Positions 31,408 through 42,763 of a stretch of DNA of 64,000 bases are shown piece after piece. This DNA is from Mayamaea pseudoterrestris (taxonomy: Eukaryota > Bacillariophyta > Bacillariophyceae > Sellaphorales > Sellaphoraceae). Below the pieces are notes generated by a model. It was not told the DNA's origin and made no database searches. It saw nothing but the letters and a program-made list of their open reading frames with translations. The position numbers and the translations under genes were made by a program. The stretch lies in the NCBI GenBank assembly GCA_027923505.1, contig BROI01000017.1:434001-498000 (forward strand). Reading direction: 5' to 3'. Position 1 is the stretch's first letter. Each line of letters opens with the position of its first letter.

Positions 31408-31854
31408 GCACATATTACTCTAGTGTCACGTCAATATACAAGCTTTAGCGTTTTACAATACATTTGGCGCAGCATCGATATGCAAAGTTACTTCTTTCCG
31501 ACAATAATCATGATGGTCTTGTATTGTCGCATAACTACTTTACACCCTTTGCACAGCATCACTCCTGGATGGCTCTTAGTAGACTAAATGGTTGTCGTCT
31601 AACCTCAACTGATGACAAATTTTACTCCTGTACATCATTGTGAGACTATTTGCAAGGGACCTCTTTTCCTAGGCTTCAAGTGATAGAAGTCATGACATCA
31701 GAGATTCAAACAAAGAGCCATCTCCTTGTACTAAAACAGATTTACTAGACAGGTGCCCCAGAACCCTGGTATGTGAACGGAGAGAAGTTGTCTCCAGGCC
31801 CAAGGTATCACACAGCATCAGTACCTCTCTAGCCATATCTCAGGTGGTCCTAGT
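31408..31854. other. Intergenic region before the 174-bp satellite
   Basis: No gene is recognised. The sequence is moderately AT-rich and unique by eye until satellite homology begins near GGCAATGTTTCATGAT at about 31850. Confidence 0.5.
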
Positions 31855-34800
31855 GGCAATGTTTCATGATTTAGAAAGTGCAGTGGATTCATCTTTAGCC
31901 CTTATAGTCTCTGAGTTCTGCCAGTAGGACCACCAGAATTTTGTGGCCCCATGCATGTCCACAGTAGCTGGCTGCCATGACACACTCCAAACGCCAGACA
32001 CGTATTGCTAGCTGGCAGCTGACAGGCATTGTTTCATGATCTAGAAAGTGCAATACATTCATCAGTATCATGCAGTCTCCAAGTTCTGCCAGTAGGACTG
32101 CCTGAATTTTGTGGCTCCAGGCTTGTCCACAGTACCTGGCTGCCATGACCCACTCCAACGGCCAGCGAGGTATACAATGATAGCTGGCAGATTACAGGCA
32201 TTGTTTCATGATGTCAAAAGTTCAATGCATTCATCACTAGCCCATGTAGTCTCCAAGTTCTGCGACAGGGACTGCCAGAATTTCGTGTCCCCAGGCTTGT
32301 CCACAGTAGCTGGCTGCTATAACCCACTCCGACAGCCAGTTGACAGGCATTGTTTGATGGGGCAATGCAAACATCACTAGCCCAACTAGTCTCCAAGTTC
32401 TGCAACAGGGACTGCCAGAATTTCATGTCCCCAGGCTTGTCCACAATAGCTGAGTGCCATAACCCACTCCAACAGCCAGAAAGATATAAATTGATAGCTG
32501 GCAGTTGACAGGCATTGTTTCAGAATGTCAGATGTGCAATGCATTCTTCACGAGTCTTTGCAGTCTTCAAGTTCTGCCAGTAGGACTGCCTGCATTTTTT
32601 GTGGTCCCAGGCTCCTTCACAGTTGGTGGCTGCCATGACCCTCTCCAATGGCCAGAGAGGTATACCTTCATAGCTTGCAGTTGACAGGCATTGTTTCATG
32701 ATGTAGAAAGTGCAATGCATTTATCACTTGCCCATGCAGTCTCCAAGATCTGCCAGTAGGATTGCCAGAATTTCATGTCCCCATGCTTGTCCACAGTAGC
32801 TGGCTGCCATGACCCACTCCAACAGCCAGAAAGGTGTAAATTGATTGGCGGCAGTTGACAGGCATTGTTTCATGATGTCAAAAGTGCAATGCATTCATCA
32901 ATAGCCCATGTAGTCTCCAAGTTCTGTGACAGGGACTGCCAGAAATATGTGTCCCCAGGCTTGTCCACAGCAGCTGGCTGCCATAACCCACTCCAGCAGC
33001 CAGCAAGGTGAAAATTTATAGCTGGCAGTTGACAGGCATTGTTTGATGATGTCAGAAGTTCAATGCATTTATCATTAACCCATGTAGTCTCCGAGTCCTG
33101 TGACAGGGACTGCCAGAATTTCGTGTCCCTAGGCTTGTCCACAGTAGCTGGCTGCCATAAACCACTCCGACAGCCAGAGAGGTGTAAATTGATAGCTGGC
33201 AGTTGACAGGCATGGTTTGATGATGTCAAAAATGCAATGCATTCATCACTAGCCCATGTAGTCTTAAAGTTCTGCCACAGGGACTGCCAGAAATTCGTGT
33301 CCCCAGGCTTGTCCACAGCAGCTGGCTGCCATAACCCACTCCAACAGCCAGAAAGGTGTAAAATGATACTTGACAGTTGACAGGCATGGTTTGATGATGT
33401 CAAAAGTTCAATGCATTCATCACTAGCCCATGTAGTCTCCAAGTCCTGCAACATGGACTGCCAGAATTTCATGTCCCAGGCTTGTCCACAGTAGCTGGCT
33501 GCCATGACCCACTCCAACAGCCAGAGAGGTGTAAATTGATAGCTGGCAGTTGACAGGCATTGTTTGATGATGTCAAAAGTGCAATGCATTCATCACTAGC
33601 CCATGTAGTCTCCAAGTTCTGCGACAGGGACTGCCAGAATTTCATGTCCCCAGGCTTGTCCACAGTAGCTGGCTGGCATGACCCTCTCCAACCGCCAGAC
33701 ACATATACATTGCTAGCTGGCAGTTGACAGGCATTGTTTCATGATGTCAAAAGTGCATTGCACTCATCATTAGCCCATGTTGTCTTCAAGTTCTGTGACA
33801 GGGACTGCCAGAATTTCGTGTCCCCAGGCTTGTCCACAGTAGCTAGCTGCCATAACCCACTCCAACAGCCAGCAAGGTGTAAATTGATAGCTGGCAGTTG
33901 ACAGGCATTGTTTGATGATGTCAAAAGTGCAATGCATTCATCACTAGCCCATGTAGTCTCCAAGTTCTGTGACAGGGACTGCCAGAATTTCGTGTCCCCA
34001 GGCTTGTCCACAGTAGCTGGCTGCCATAACCCACTCCAGCAGCCAGCAAGGTGTAAATTGATAGCTGGCAGTTGACAGGTATTGTTTGATGATGTCAAAA
34101 ATACAATGCATTCATCAATAGCCCATGTAGTCTCAAAGTTCTGCCACAGGGACTGCCAGAAATTCGTGTCCCCAGGCTTGTCCACAGTAGCTGGCTGCCA
34201 TAACCCACTCCAGCAGCCAGAGAGGTGTAACTTTATAGCTGGCAGTTGACAGGCATTGTTTGATGATGTCAAAAGGTTAATGCATTCATCACTAGCCCAT
34301 GTAGTCTCCAAGTTCTAAGACAGGGACTGCCAGAATTTTGCATCCCCAGTCTTGTCCACAGTAGCTGGCTGGCATGACCCTCTCCAACCGCCAGACACAT
34401 ATACATTGCTAGCTGGCAGTTGACAGGCATTGTTTGATGATGTCAAAAGGTTAATGCAATCATCACTAGCCCATGTAGTCTCTAAGTTCTGCGACAGGGA
34501 ATGCCAGAATTTCGTGTCCCCAGGCTTGTCCACAGTAGCTGGCTGCCATAACCCACTCCAACAGCCAGAGAGGTGTAAATTGATAGGTGGCAGTTGACAG
34601 GCATTGTTTCAGGATGTCAAAAATGCAATGCATTCATTATAGCCCATGTAGTCTTCAAGTTCTGTGACAGGGACTGCCAGAATTTCGTGTCCCTGGGCTT
34701 GTCCATAGCAGCTGGCTGCCATAACCCACTCCAACAGCCAGAAAGGTGTAAAGTGATAGCTGGCAGTTGACAGGCATGGTTTGATGATGTCAACAGTTCA

Positions 34801-37800
34801 ATGCATCCATCACTAGCCCATGTAGTCTCCAAGTCCTGCGACAGGGACTGCCAGAATTTTGTGTCCCTGGCTTGTCCACAGTAGCTGGCTGCCATGACCC
34901 ACTCCAGCAGCCAGCAAGGTGTAAATTGATAACTGGCAGTTGACAGGCATTGTTTGATGATGTCAAAAGTGCAATGCATTCATCATTAGCCCATGTAGTC
35001 TCCAAGTTCTGTGACAGGGACTGCCAGAATTTCGTGTCCCCAGGCTTGTCCACAGTAGCTGGCTGCCATAACCCACTCCAGCAGCCAGCAATGTGTAAAT
35101 TGATAGCTGGCAGTTGACAGGCATTGTTTGATGATGTCAAAAGTTCAATGCATTCATACGAGGCTAACTAGTCTTCAAGTCCTGCGACAGGGACTGCCAG
35201 AATTTCGTGTCCCTAGGTTTGTCCACAGTAGCTGGCTGCCATAACCCACTCCAGCAGCCAGCAAGGTGTAAATTTATAGCTGGCAGTTGACAGGCATTGT
35301 TTGATGATGTCAAAAGGTTAATGCATTCATCACTAGCCCATGTAGTCTCCAAGTTCTGTGACAGGGACTGCCAGAATTTCTTGTCCCTGGCTTGTCCACA
35401 GCAGCTGGCTGCCATAAACCACTCCAACAGCCAGAGAGGTGTAAATTGATACTTGGCAGTTGACAGGCATGGTTTGATGATGTCAAAAATACAATGCATT
35501 CATCAATAGCCCATGTAGTCTTAAAGTTCTGCCACAGGGACTGCCAGAAATTCGTGTCCCCAGGCTTGTCCACAGTAGCTGGCTGCCATAACCCACTCCA
35601 ACAGCCAGAGAGGTGTAAATTGATAGCTGGCAGTTGACAGGCATGGTTTGATGATGTCAAAAATGCAATGCATTTATTATTAACCCATGTAGTCTTAAAG
35701 TTCCGTGACAGGAACTGCCAGAATTTCGTGTCCCCAGGCTTGTCCACAGCAGCTGGCTGCCATAACCCACTCCAGCAGCCAGCAATGTGTAAATTGATAG
35801 CTGGCAGTTGACATGCATTGTTTCATGATGTCAAAAATACAATGCATTCATCAATAGCCCATGTAGTCTCAAAGTTCTGCCACAGGGACTGCCAGAAATT
35901 CGTTTCCCAAGGTTTGTCCACAGTAGCTGGCTGCCATAACCCGCTCCAAGAGCCAGAGAGGTGTAAATTGATAGCTGGCAGTTGACAGGCATGGTTTGAT
36001 GATGTCAAAAATGCAATGCATTTATTATTAACCCATGTAGTCTTAAAGTTCCGTGACAGGAACTGCCAGAATTTTGTGTCCCTAGGCTTGTCCACAGTAG
36101 CTGGCTGCCATAACCCACTCCAGCAGCCAGTAAGATGTAAATTGATAGCTGGCAGTTGACAGGCATTGTTCCATGATGTCAAAAAAGCAATGCATTCATC
36201 ATTAGCCCATGTAATCTTAATGTTCAGTGACAGGAACTGCCAGAATTCTGTGTCCCTAGGCTTGTCCACAGTAGCTGGCTGCCATGACCCACTCCAGCAG
36301 CCAGCAAGGTGTAAATTGATAGCTGGCAGTTGACAGGCATTGTTTGATGATGTCAAAAGTGCAATGCATTCATCACTAGCCCATGTAGTCTCCAAGTTCT
36401 GCGACAGGGACTGCCAGAATTTCGTGTCCCCAGGCTTGTCCACAGTAGCTGGCTGCCATAACCCACTCCGACAGCCAGAGAGGTGTAAATTGATAGCCTG
36501 GCAGTTGACAGGCATTGTTTGATGATGTCAAAAGTTCAATGCATTCATCACTAGCCCATGTAGTCTCCAAGTTCTGCGACAGGGACTGCCAGAATTTCGT
36601 GTCCCTAGGCTTGTCCACAGTAGCTGGCTGCCATAACCCACTCCAACAGCCAGAGAGGTGTAAATTGATAGGGAGTTGACAGGGTCTTGAGCGTTTGATT
36701 TCAATGCATTCATCACTAGCCCATGTAGTCTCCAAGTTCTGCAACAGGGACTGCCAGAATTTCGTGTCCCCAGGCTTGTCCACAGTAGCTGGCTGCCATA
36801 ACCCACTCCAACAGCCAGAGAGGTGTAAATTGATAGCTGGCAGTTGACAGGCATTGTTTCATGATGTCAAAAGTGCAATGCATTCATCACTAGCCCATGT
36901 AGTCTCCAAGTTCTGTGACAGGGACTGCCAGAATTTCGTGTCCCCAGGCTTGTCCACAGTAGCTGGCTGCCATAACCCACTCCAACAGCCAGCAAGGTGT
37001 AAATTGATAGCTGGCAGTTGACAGGCATTGTTTTAGGATGTCAAAAGTGCAATGCATTCATTACTAGCCCATGTAGTCTCCATGTCCTGCGACAGGGACT
37101 GCCAGAATTTCGTGTCCCAGGCTTGTCCACAGTAGCTGGCTGCCATAACCCACTCCAGCAGCCAGAGAGGTAGAAATTGATTGCTGGCAGTTGACAGGCA
37201 TTGTTTCATGATGTCAAAAGTGCAATCCATTCAGCACTAGTCCATGTAGTCTCCAAGTTCAGCGACAGGGACTGCCTGAATTTCATGTCCCCAGGCTTGT
37301 CCACAGTAGCTGGCTGCCATAACCCACTCCAGCAGCCAGCGAGGTGTAAATTGATTGCTGGCAGTTGACAGGCATTGTTTCATGATGTCAAAAGTGCAAT
37401 GCATTCATCACTAGCCCATGTAGTCTCCAAGTTCAGTGACAGGGACTGCCAGAATTTCGTGTCCCCAGGCTTGTCCACAGTAGCTGGCTGCCATAACCCA
37501 CTCCAGCAGCCAGCAAGGTATAAATTGATAGCTGGCAGTCATTGTTCAGGTGTCAAAAGTGCAATGCATTCACACTAGCTGGTCTCAGTTGACAGGGACT
37601 GCCAGAATTTGTCCAGCAGCTGGCTGCCATGTCTCCAAAGCAATACGGCTGGCATTGATTGGCAGTTGACAGGCATTGTTTCAAGATGTCAAAAGTGCAA
37701 TGCATTCATACTAGCCCAACTAGTCTTCAAGTTCTGCGACAGGGACTGCCAGAATTTCGTGTCCTTCGGCTTGTCCACAGTAGCTGGCTGCCATAACCCA

Positions 37801-38680
37801 CTCCAGCAGCCAGAGAGGTGTTAATTGATAGCTGGCAGTTGACAGGCATTGTTTGATGATGTCAAAAGTGCAATGCATTCATCATTAGCCCATGTAGTCC
37901 CCAAGTTCTGCAACAGGGACTGCCAGAATTTCGTGTCCCCAGGATTGTCTACAGTAGCTGGCTGCCATAACCCACTCCAACAGCCAGCGAGGTGAAGTTT
38001 ATAGCTGGCAGTTGACAGGCATTGTTTCATGATGTCAAAATGGCAATGCATTCATCACTAGCCCAACTAGTCTCCAAGTTCTGTGACAGGAACTGCCAGA
38101 ATTTCGTGTCCCTAGGCTTGTCCACAGTAGCTGGCTGCCATAACCCACTCCAACAGCCAGAGAGGTGTTAATTGATAGCTGGCAGTTGACAGGCATTGTT
38201 TCAGGATGTCAAAAGTGCATTGCATTCATCACTAGCCCATGTAGTCTTCAAGTTCTGTGACAGGGACTGCCAGAATTTCGTGTCCCTAGGCTTGTCCACA
38301 GCAGCTGGCTGCCATAACCCACTCCAGCAGCCAGAAAGGTGTAAATTGATAGCTGGCAGTTGACAGGCATTGTTTGATGATGTCAAAAGTTCAATGCATT
38401 CATCACTAGCCCAACTAGTCTCCACGTTCTGTGACAGGGACTGCCAGAATTTCGTGTCCCAGGCTTGTCCACAGTAGCTGGCTGCCATACCCACTCCAGC
38501 ACCAGAATTTCGTTTCCCCAGGCTTGTCCACAGCAGCTGGCTGCCATAACCAACTCCAGCAGCCAGAAAGGTGTAAATTGATAGCTGGCAGTTGACAGGC
38601 AATGTTTCATGATGTCAAAAATGCAATGCAATCATCATTAGCCCATTTAGTCTCCAAGTTCTGCGACAGGAACTGCCTGA
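31855..38680. repeat. Satellite array, period about 174 bp, about 39 copies
   Basis: Head-to-tail copies; for example TGTCAAAAG recurs at 33571, 33745 and 33919, a spacing of exactly 174. Edge copies are the most diverged and the interior the most uniform; a scrambled patch lies at about 37540-37680, and a shortened unit near 38470-38520. Each unit has short inverted repeats: CTGGCTG/CAGCCAG around a 16-nt loop and TTGACA/TGTCAA around a 15-nt loop. Because 174 is 3 x 58, one minus-strand frame runs through many copies, giving frames of up to 239 codons with a 58-residue period; this is most simply a result of the period. Pairs of unit types recur every 348 bp in places. Confidence 0.95.
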
Positions 38681-39158
38681 TTTATGCCGTCTTGGATGGT
38701 TTGGAGACGCACAGTCAAGATTTAGAGCTTGTGATGCTGGCTGTTGCGTTGCTCATATACATGGGCGCTCAATTTTTCTACCCTGATGGCTTGTTATAAT
38801 GGGAATGCTGCACCTTTTTGTGCATTTTATTCTTTGCAAGCACTTGGACTGCACACACATACAGGTGGAGGTGCTCTTTTTGCTGGGAAACTTGAGTTGC
38901 AACGTGGCACTGGCTAACACCATGACTCAAGTGGGTGCCATTTCTGCCATTATTGAAAGTCTAAATATCCATTGGCAAGATCCCAAAGTGAGCGAAGGTG
39001 GAGCGTTGGCCTTGTACAAGCTATCCAAGTGGAGCACATTGCACAAGCACTTGATTCTGGAGCATGGAGGGTATGCGTTTGCCTTGTGTATCTTCAAGAC
39101 GCATCCCGATGGCCGCGTTGGATGCGCCGCCATGGTGGCACTGGATTTGTTAATTTAA
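38681..39158 (+). pseudogene. Remnant of an armadillo-repeat gene cut by the satellite
   Basis: Right after the last satellite unit the DNA reads AVLDGLETHSQDLELVMLAVALL, and from about 38864 EVLFLLGNLSCNVALANTM, GAISAIIESLNIHWQDPKV, ALALYKLSKWS and FKTHPDGRVGCAAMVALDLL. These are armadillo-like helices with the H-x-D-x-x-V pattern common in stramenopile ARM proteins. A good acceptor (CACACATACAG at about 38853-38863) suggests an intron between the two parts. No start codon or upstream repeats are seen because the satellite takes their place. It is either a truncated relic or the last exons of a gene whose front was displaced. Confidence 0.6.
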
Positions 39159-39498
39159 TGGAAATTTAGTTGAGATGGAAGAGCAATGCATAGGTGGATA
39201 ATATATGCTATGCTGTCCAATCTGTTGGGCCGACAACAAAATAAATTTTGTAGTTCAGCATTCCTGCTCATCAGTAATAATGCCACAGGTTATTAGTCAT
39301 AATCTGTGCACAGTATGTATGCTAGGCTACAAGAAGGAAGCAGGTATGAATAGCACAAGCAATAGCTAACGGCCCGCGTCACTCAACCGCTCGCGGTGCG
39401 ACAGTCAATTTTTGATCGCGGGCCGCTCATCGATTCGTTTCCATTTTCCAGATCCATATACTCATCGCATCTTGCTACATTTCACTTTCATTACAACC
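39159..39498. other. Intergenic region
   Basis: 340 bp between the armadillo remnant and the ROK kinase gene, holding the kinase promoter. No gene or repeat is recognised. The frame of the kinase runs upstream to a TTG at 39412 only. Confidence 0.5.
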
Positions 39499-40830
39499 AT
39501 GTCTCCCTTTCATCAGCCAAAGGACTCTTCCATTATAGTCGCAGCCGTCGAAGGCGGCGGCTCGTCCTTCAAAGTCGCCGTTTGTCGCTTGGTCGAATCA
39601 CCCGACGCAGTTCCAATCATTCTTCACCGCACGGAAATTCCATCCGATTCCAACCATCCCCACCACACGCTGCAGGCATGCGCTTCCTTTCTGCGCCGGC
39701 ACAAGCCAATGGAAGGATACAGCGCGCTTGGACTTGCTTGCTTTGGGCCGCTCGGTGTCAACGCCAACGACGCGCAACACTATGGATGCATTTTGAAAAC
39801 GAGCCCCAAGGTGCCGTGGCGCGGTGTCAACGTATTGCAACCGCTATTGGAGGCTTGTCAGGATGACGAGGAATTTGAGGAGGGACTGAAGCAGTATAAT
39901 ACGAATAGAGTCAACACTGGCGACTCGCAGCAGCAGCAGCAACATGGTCGACTCGCCGTTGCCGTGGAGACGGATGTCAACGCCCCCGCCATGGCCGAGT
40001 TTCAATCGGCGCGGAGGCAGCAACTACCAAACATTACCAGCACGGCCTACGTTACCGTCGGAACGGGCGTGGGCGTCGGACTCGTCGTCAATAACCAGTG
40101 TGTCCATGGACGCATGCATCCGGAGGGTGGGCATGTGGCGGTGCGGCCGCTCGAACGTGACGCGTTTCCGGGCTACTCGTGGGGCACGGAGCATTGTCCC
40201 TACTTTGGCAAGCATACCGTGGAAGGCTTGGCCTGCAGTGTGGCACTTATGGAGCGACTGGAGTGGATGGATAAGAATGGAACGGAAAAGCAGTCTGCAG
40301 CATCAGGTACAAGTGGAGAAAAGCAGCTGCAAGAGGAGCAGCAGCAGCAGCAGCCAGCCAAACCACTCGAGCCGATGCAGTATGATTTAAAGTCCATTCA
40401 AGACAATGACCACGAAATTTGGGACCACGCGGCCAACGCCTTGGCCAACTGCTGCGTCACACTCATTCTCATGACCAGCATGGAGCGCATTGTACTCGGC
40501 GGCGGAATTATGGAGCGACCCGGCTTGCTGCGCAAGATTCGGGAGCGGACGCGTCACTTGATGAACGGCTATGTTGACTTGCCGGAAAACTTGTCGGAAA
40601 TGATTGTCACGTCCGAGTATGGAGCGGATGCGGGCTTGGTGGGAGCCATGGTGCTGGCGCGCGATGCGTACCACAAGAGTCAGCGTGGAACAGTGGAGCA
40701 AGGTGAAGACAGACGACGCAAGCAAGTGGCGTATGGCGAGGGTATAAAGCATGGAGTCATTGTTGGAGCATTAGTGGCTGGACTCGTGGCCAAGTATGTT
40801 GTCTGGCCATCAAGACGATCCAAGTGGTAG
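39499..40830 (+). CDS. ROK-family sugar kinase (fructokinase-like) with C-terminal membrane segment
   Basis: A 443-residue protein. VAAVEGGGSSFKVAV (phosphate 1) opens it, GLACFGPLGV follows, Asp159 in ETDVNAPAMAEF is the expected catalytic base, VTVGTGVGVGLVVN (185-198) is the phosphate 2 loop, and MHPEGGH (206-212) with HCPYFGKHTVEG (232-243) is the fructokinase zinc region, here with FGKH in place of the usual HGDC, so one ligand is changed. Low-complexity Gln inserts occur at about 144-148 and 283-296. A hydrophobic stretch (about 416-434, GVIVGALVAGLVAKYVVW) near the end predicts a tail anchor, unusual for ROK kinases. It likely phosphorylates fructose or another hexose. Start checked at the ATG in ACCATGTC. 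Confidence 0.85.
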   Translation: MSPFHQPKDSSIIVAAVEGGGSSFKVAVCRLVESPDAVPIILHRTEIPSDSNHPHHTLQACASFLRRHKPMEGYSALGLACFGPLGVNANDAQHYGCILKTSPKVPWRGVNVLQPLLEACQDDEEFEEGLKQYNTNRVNTGDSQQQQQHGRLAVAVETDVNAPAMAEFQSARRQQLPNITSTAYVTVGTGVGVGLVVNNQCVHGRMHPEGGHVAVRPLERDAFPGYSWGTEHCPYFGKHTVEGLACSVALMERLEWMDKNGTEKQSAASGTSGEKQLQEEQQQQQPAKPLEPMQYDLKSIQDNDHEIWDHAANALANCCVTLILMTSMERIVLGGGIMERPGLLRKIRERTRHLMNGYVDLPENLSEMIVTSEYGADAGLVGAMVLARDAYHKSQRGTVEQGEDRRRKQVAYGEGIKHGVIVGALVAGLVAKYVVWPSRRSKW

Positions 40831-40989
40831 ACAGACAATTGTACGAGTAAGAACTGAATGGCTTGATATATTTATGTTTATATTGTATGTTGTAAGGAAT
40901 TGAGGTGATCCGAGGGTTCGATGTCATTCTTTCTTTTCCTCCATCGTTGCGCGCAACGCCCAATGGTTATTCTGCTATCGGCGCTGCTT

Positions 40990-42483
40990 TTAGATTTGAG
41001 CTCCAGCCGCGAAGGCATCCGCAAGGTCGTCAACTTCGGCAGCATCCACCTGTTCAGCAGCAGCCTCCTCCTTCTTTGGCGCTGGCTGATGCAAAAAGGC
41101 TTCCTCGTCCTCGTCGGAAATAATGACGGTGGAATACATATTACGGATGCGTTCCAAAACATCCTCGTCAATGTCGTCTTCATTATTCTCCTTGAGAAAG
41201 AGCTGCTCGAGGGACGGAATCTGATTGTCCGCCAAGCATTCAAAACCATCCGCTTCAAAGTCATTTTGATCCAGCACGAGCGTCTTGAGCACTGGACAAG
41301 CAGGTTCTCCATCTGCAGCCGACAAGACTGCCATTAAACTCGCGAGACCGTCGTCGCCAATTTCGTTGGTATCAAGCTTCAAGTACTCGAGGCGGGTTTG
41401 CGGACTGACGCGCAACCACTCGACCAAGTATTCAACACCTTCTGCTCCCATTTCCACATTCTCCAAATCCAAATGCACCAACTGCGCGCCCGAAATGGTC
41501 AAGGCGTCAAACACTAGTTGCGTCCCTTCCGCGTAAAGCTCACCATCCGACAAGACAAGTTTCGACAATCGCTTGGCATGCTTCAAGACTTGGCAAAGTA
41601 ACTCGACCGGCTCGTCCTCGTCGTCATCGTTGCGACCCGGCATGAACTGACAGTCATTCAACAGCAACTCCTCTAACAATACTTCACCACCATTCTCGTT
41701 AGTGACAGTATTGACCATTTGCGCCAAACCCCGACACAGGTAGCGCGTCCCCTGCTGGAGCGGCCGACTCCCTCCGTACTTGCACGCCGTGAGCGCCACA
41801 CAGTGCGGCAAAAGGCGCGTGCCAAGCTCCATGGCGCCTCCGCTTCCCAACTGGTTGCGTCCAATGTCCAAAATTTTGAGCTGCTTGGCAATGGGAAGCA
41901 GGAGCGGAATGAGCGGGTCGGATACAATTTCTACTGATAGCCCAAGATTGTTCAAGTAAATTTCCTCCAAGCGAGACTGATGAACGACTTGAAGAATTTG
42001 CTGCCGACTAGTTTCATTGTTTTCGTCGACACCGCTTCCATTCGCAGCCGCAGCATTCGCCCCAAACAGTGGCGCCAAAACCAGCAAGCCGCGGCTTCCA
42101 ATCGCGTTATCGTTCAAGTCCAAGACGCGCAGGGGCGACGCGCCAAAAATTTCCGCTAGAATCCCAAACGTTTTCAAGCCAAGCTCCGTCTGCTTGAGCG
42201 AGGCAATCACGTCGTCCACCAGTAACACTTGCACCGCCGCCGCAATGGACTTGAGAAACGGCTGCAGTTTCAACAAAATGTCGGGATGCCAGACGCGCTT
42301 GCCAATGTTGACGCAAGTGACTGGAGTGTGAGAGTGAGCAGCATTGTCAATGAGACTTTGCCAGCTGGCCAGCAACTGCTCCGTCTCGTCCGCCGTGACG
42401 AGGTCTTCGCGACAGCCAGGAGCTGATAGCGTCAAGCCGATACTATTCATATCGCCGTTATGATTATTATTGTTGTCGGCCAT
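40990..42483 (-). CDS. Leucine-rich-repeat protein, RanGAP-like
   Basis: A 497-residue protein. From about residue 115 to 435 it carries RNI-type leucine-rich repeats of about 28-30 residues (LRVLDLNDNAIGSRGLLVL, LEEIYLNNLGLS, LKILDIGRNQLGSGGAMEL, LVHLDLENVEMGAEGVEYL, LEYLKLDTNEIGDDGLASL, LKTLVLDQNDFEADGF). The C-terminus is acidic (DEDEEAFL onward), as in RanGAP1/Rna1p. The N-terminal segment before the repeats has no clear domain. RanGAP stimulates GTP hydrolysis by Ran in nuclear transport; the call rests on LRR type plus acidic tail and is not certain. Single exon. Confidence 0.7.
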   Translation of the reverse strand: MADNNNNHNGDMNSIGLTLSAPGCREDLVTADETEQLLASWQSLIDNAAHSHTPVTCVNIGKRVWHPDILLKLQPFLKSIAAAVQVLLVDDVIASLKQTELGLKTFGILAEIFGASPLRVLDLNDNAIGSRGLLVLAPLFGANAAAANGSGVDENNETSRQQILQVVHQSRLEEIYLNNLGLSVEIVSDPLIPLLLPIAKQLKILDIGRNQLGSGGAMELGTRLLPHCVALTACKYGGSRPLQQGTRYLCRGLAQMVNTVTNENGGEVLLEELLLNDCQFMPGRNDDDEDEPVELLCQVLKHAKRLSKLVLSDGELYAEGTQLVFDALTISGAQLVHLDLENVEMGAEGVEYLVEWLRVSPQTRLEYLKLDTNEIGDDGLASLMAVLSAADGEPACPVLKTLVLDQNDFEADGFECLADNQIPSLEQLFLKENNEDDIDEDVLERIRNMYSTVIISDEDEEAFLHQPAPKKEEAAAEQVDAAEVDDLADAFAAGAQI

Positions 42484-42763
42484 AATGACAGAAAGAGGAG
42501 AAGCTCTTGATGGTGATGAAGGGGACGAGGCTCTTTGATGAATGACTTTGCCGCAAAAATGAGCGGAGCAACGGCTGCCAACGCTTTCGGGGGTCGACGA
42601 GGGGGTGAGACGAATCGACTCGGGGGCTGCCTCCGCTGACTTAGGGTTTGGGGTTTATTTTTCGAAATCCAGATGGCGACATCCCCGTCAAACCGTTGAG
42701 TGAATGCTCTTGTTGCTGTTGTAGTAAGTCATCGAACAGTTCTTATATATATTGACAGATAGC
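42484..42763. promoter_or_regulatory. Divergent promoter region
   Basis: 280 bp between the RanGAP-like start (minus) and the CHTOP-like start (plus). A TTATATATATT run lies at about 42743-42753, only about 11 bp before the plus-strand ATG, so it may be too close to act as that gene's TATA box. CTTAGGGTTTGGGGTTTA at about 42639-42657 is a G-rich patch. Confidence 0.4.

Noticed and set aside
33000-36520. Repeat-protein genes on the minus strand of the 174-bp satellite
   Set aside because: Frames follow from a period divisible by three; they begin and end at arbitrary unit positions and no start context or end exon is seen. Kept only as a question in the findings.
31855-38680. CRISPR-like array
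   Set aside because: Units are contiguous and wholly repeated, with no unique spacers, and the genome is eukaryotic.
40905-40925. Possible tRNA B box (GGGTTCGATG)
   Set aside because: No matching A box or cloverleaf around it; it lies in the tail of the LRR gene.
42743-42753. TATA box of the CHTOP-like gene
   Set aside because: Only about 11 bp before the ATG, too close for a normal transcription start; could still act on the other strand.
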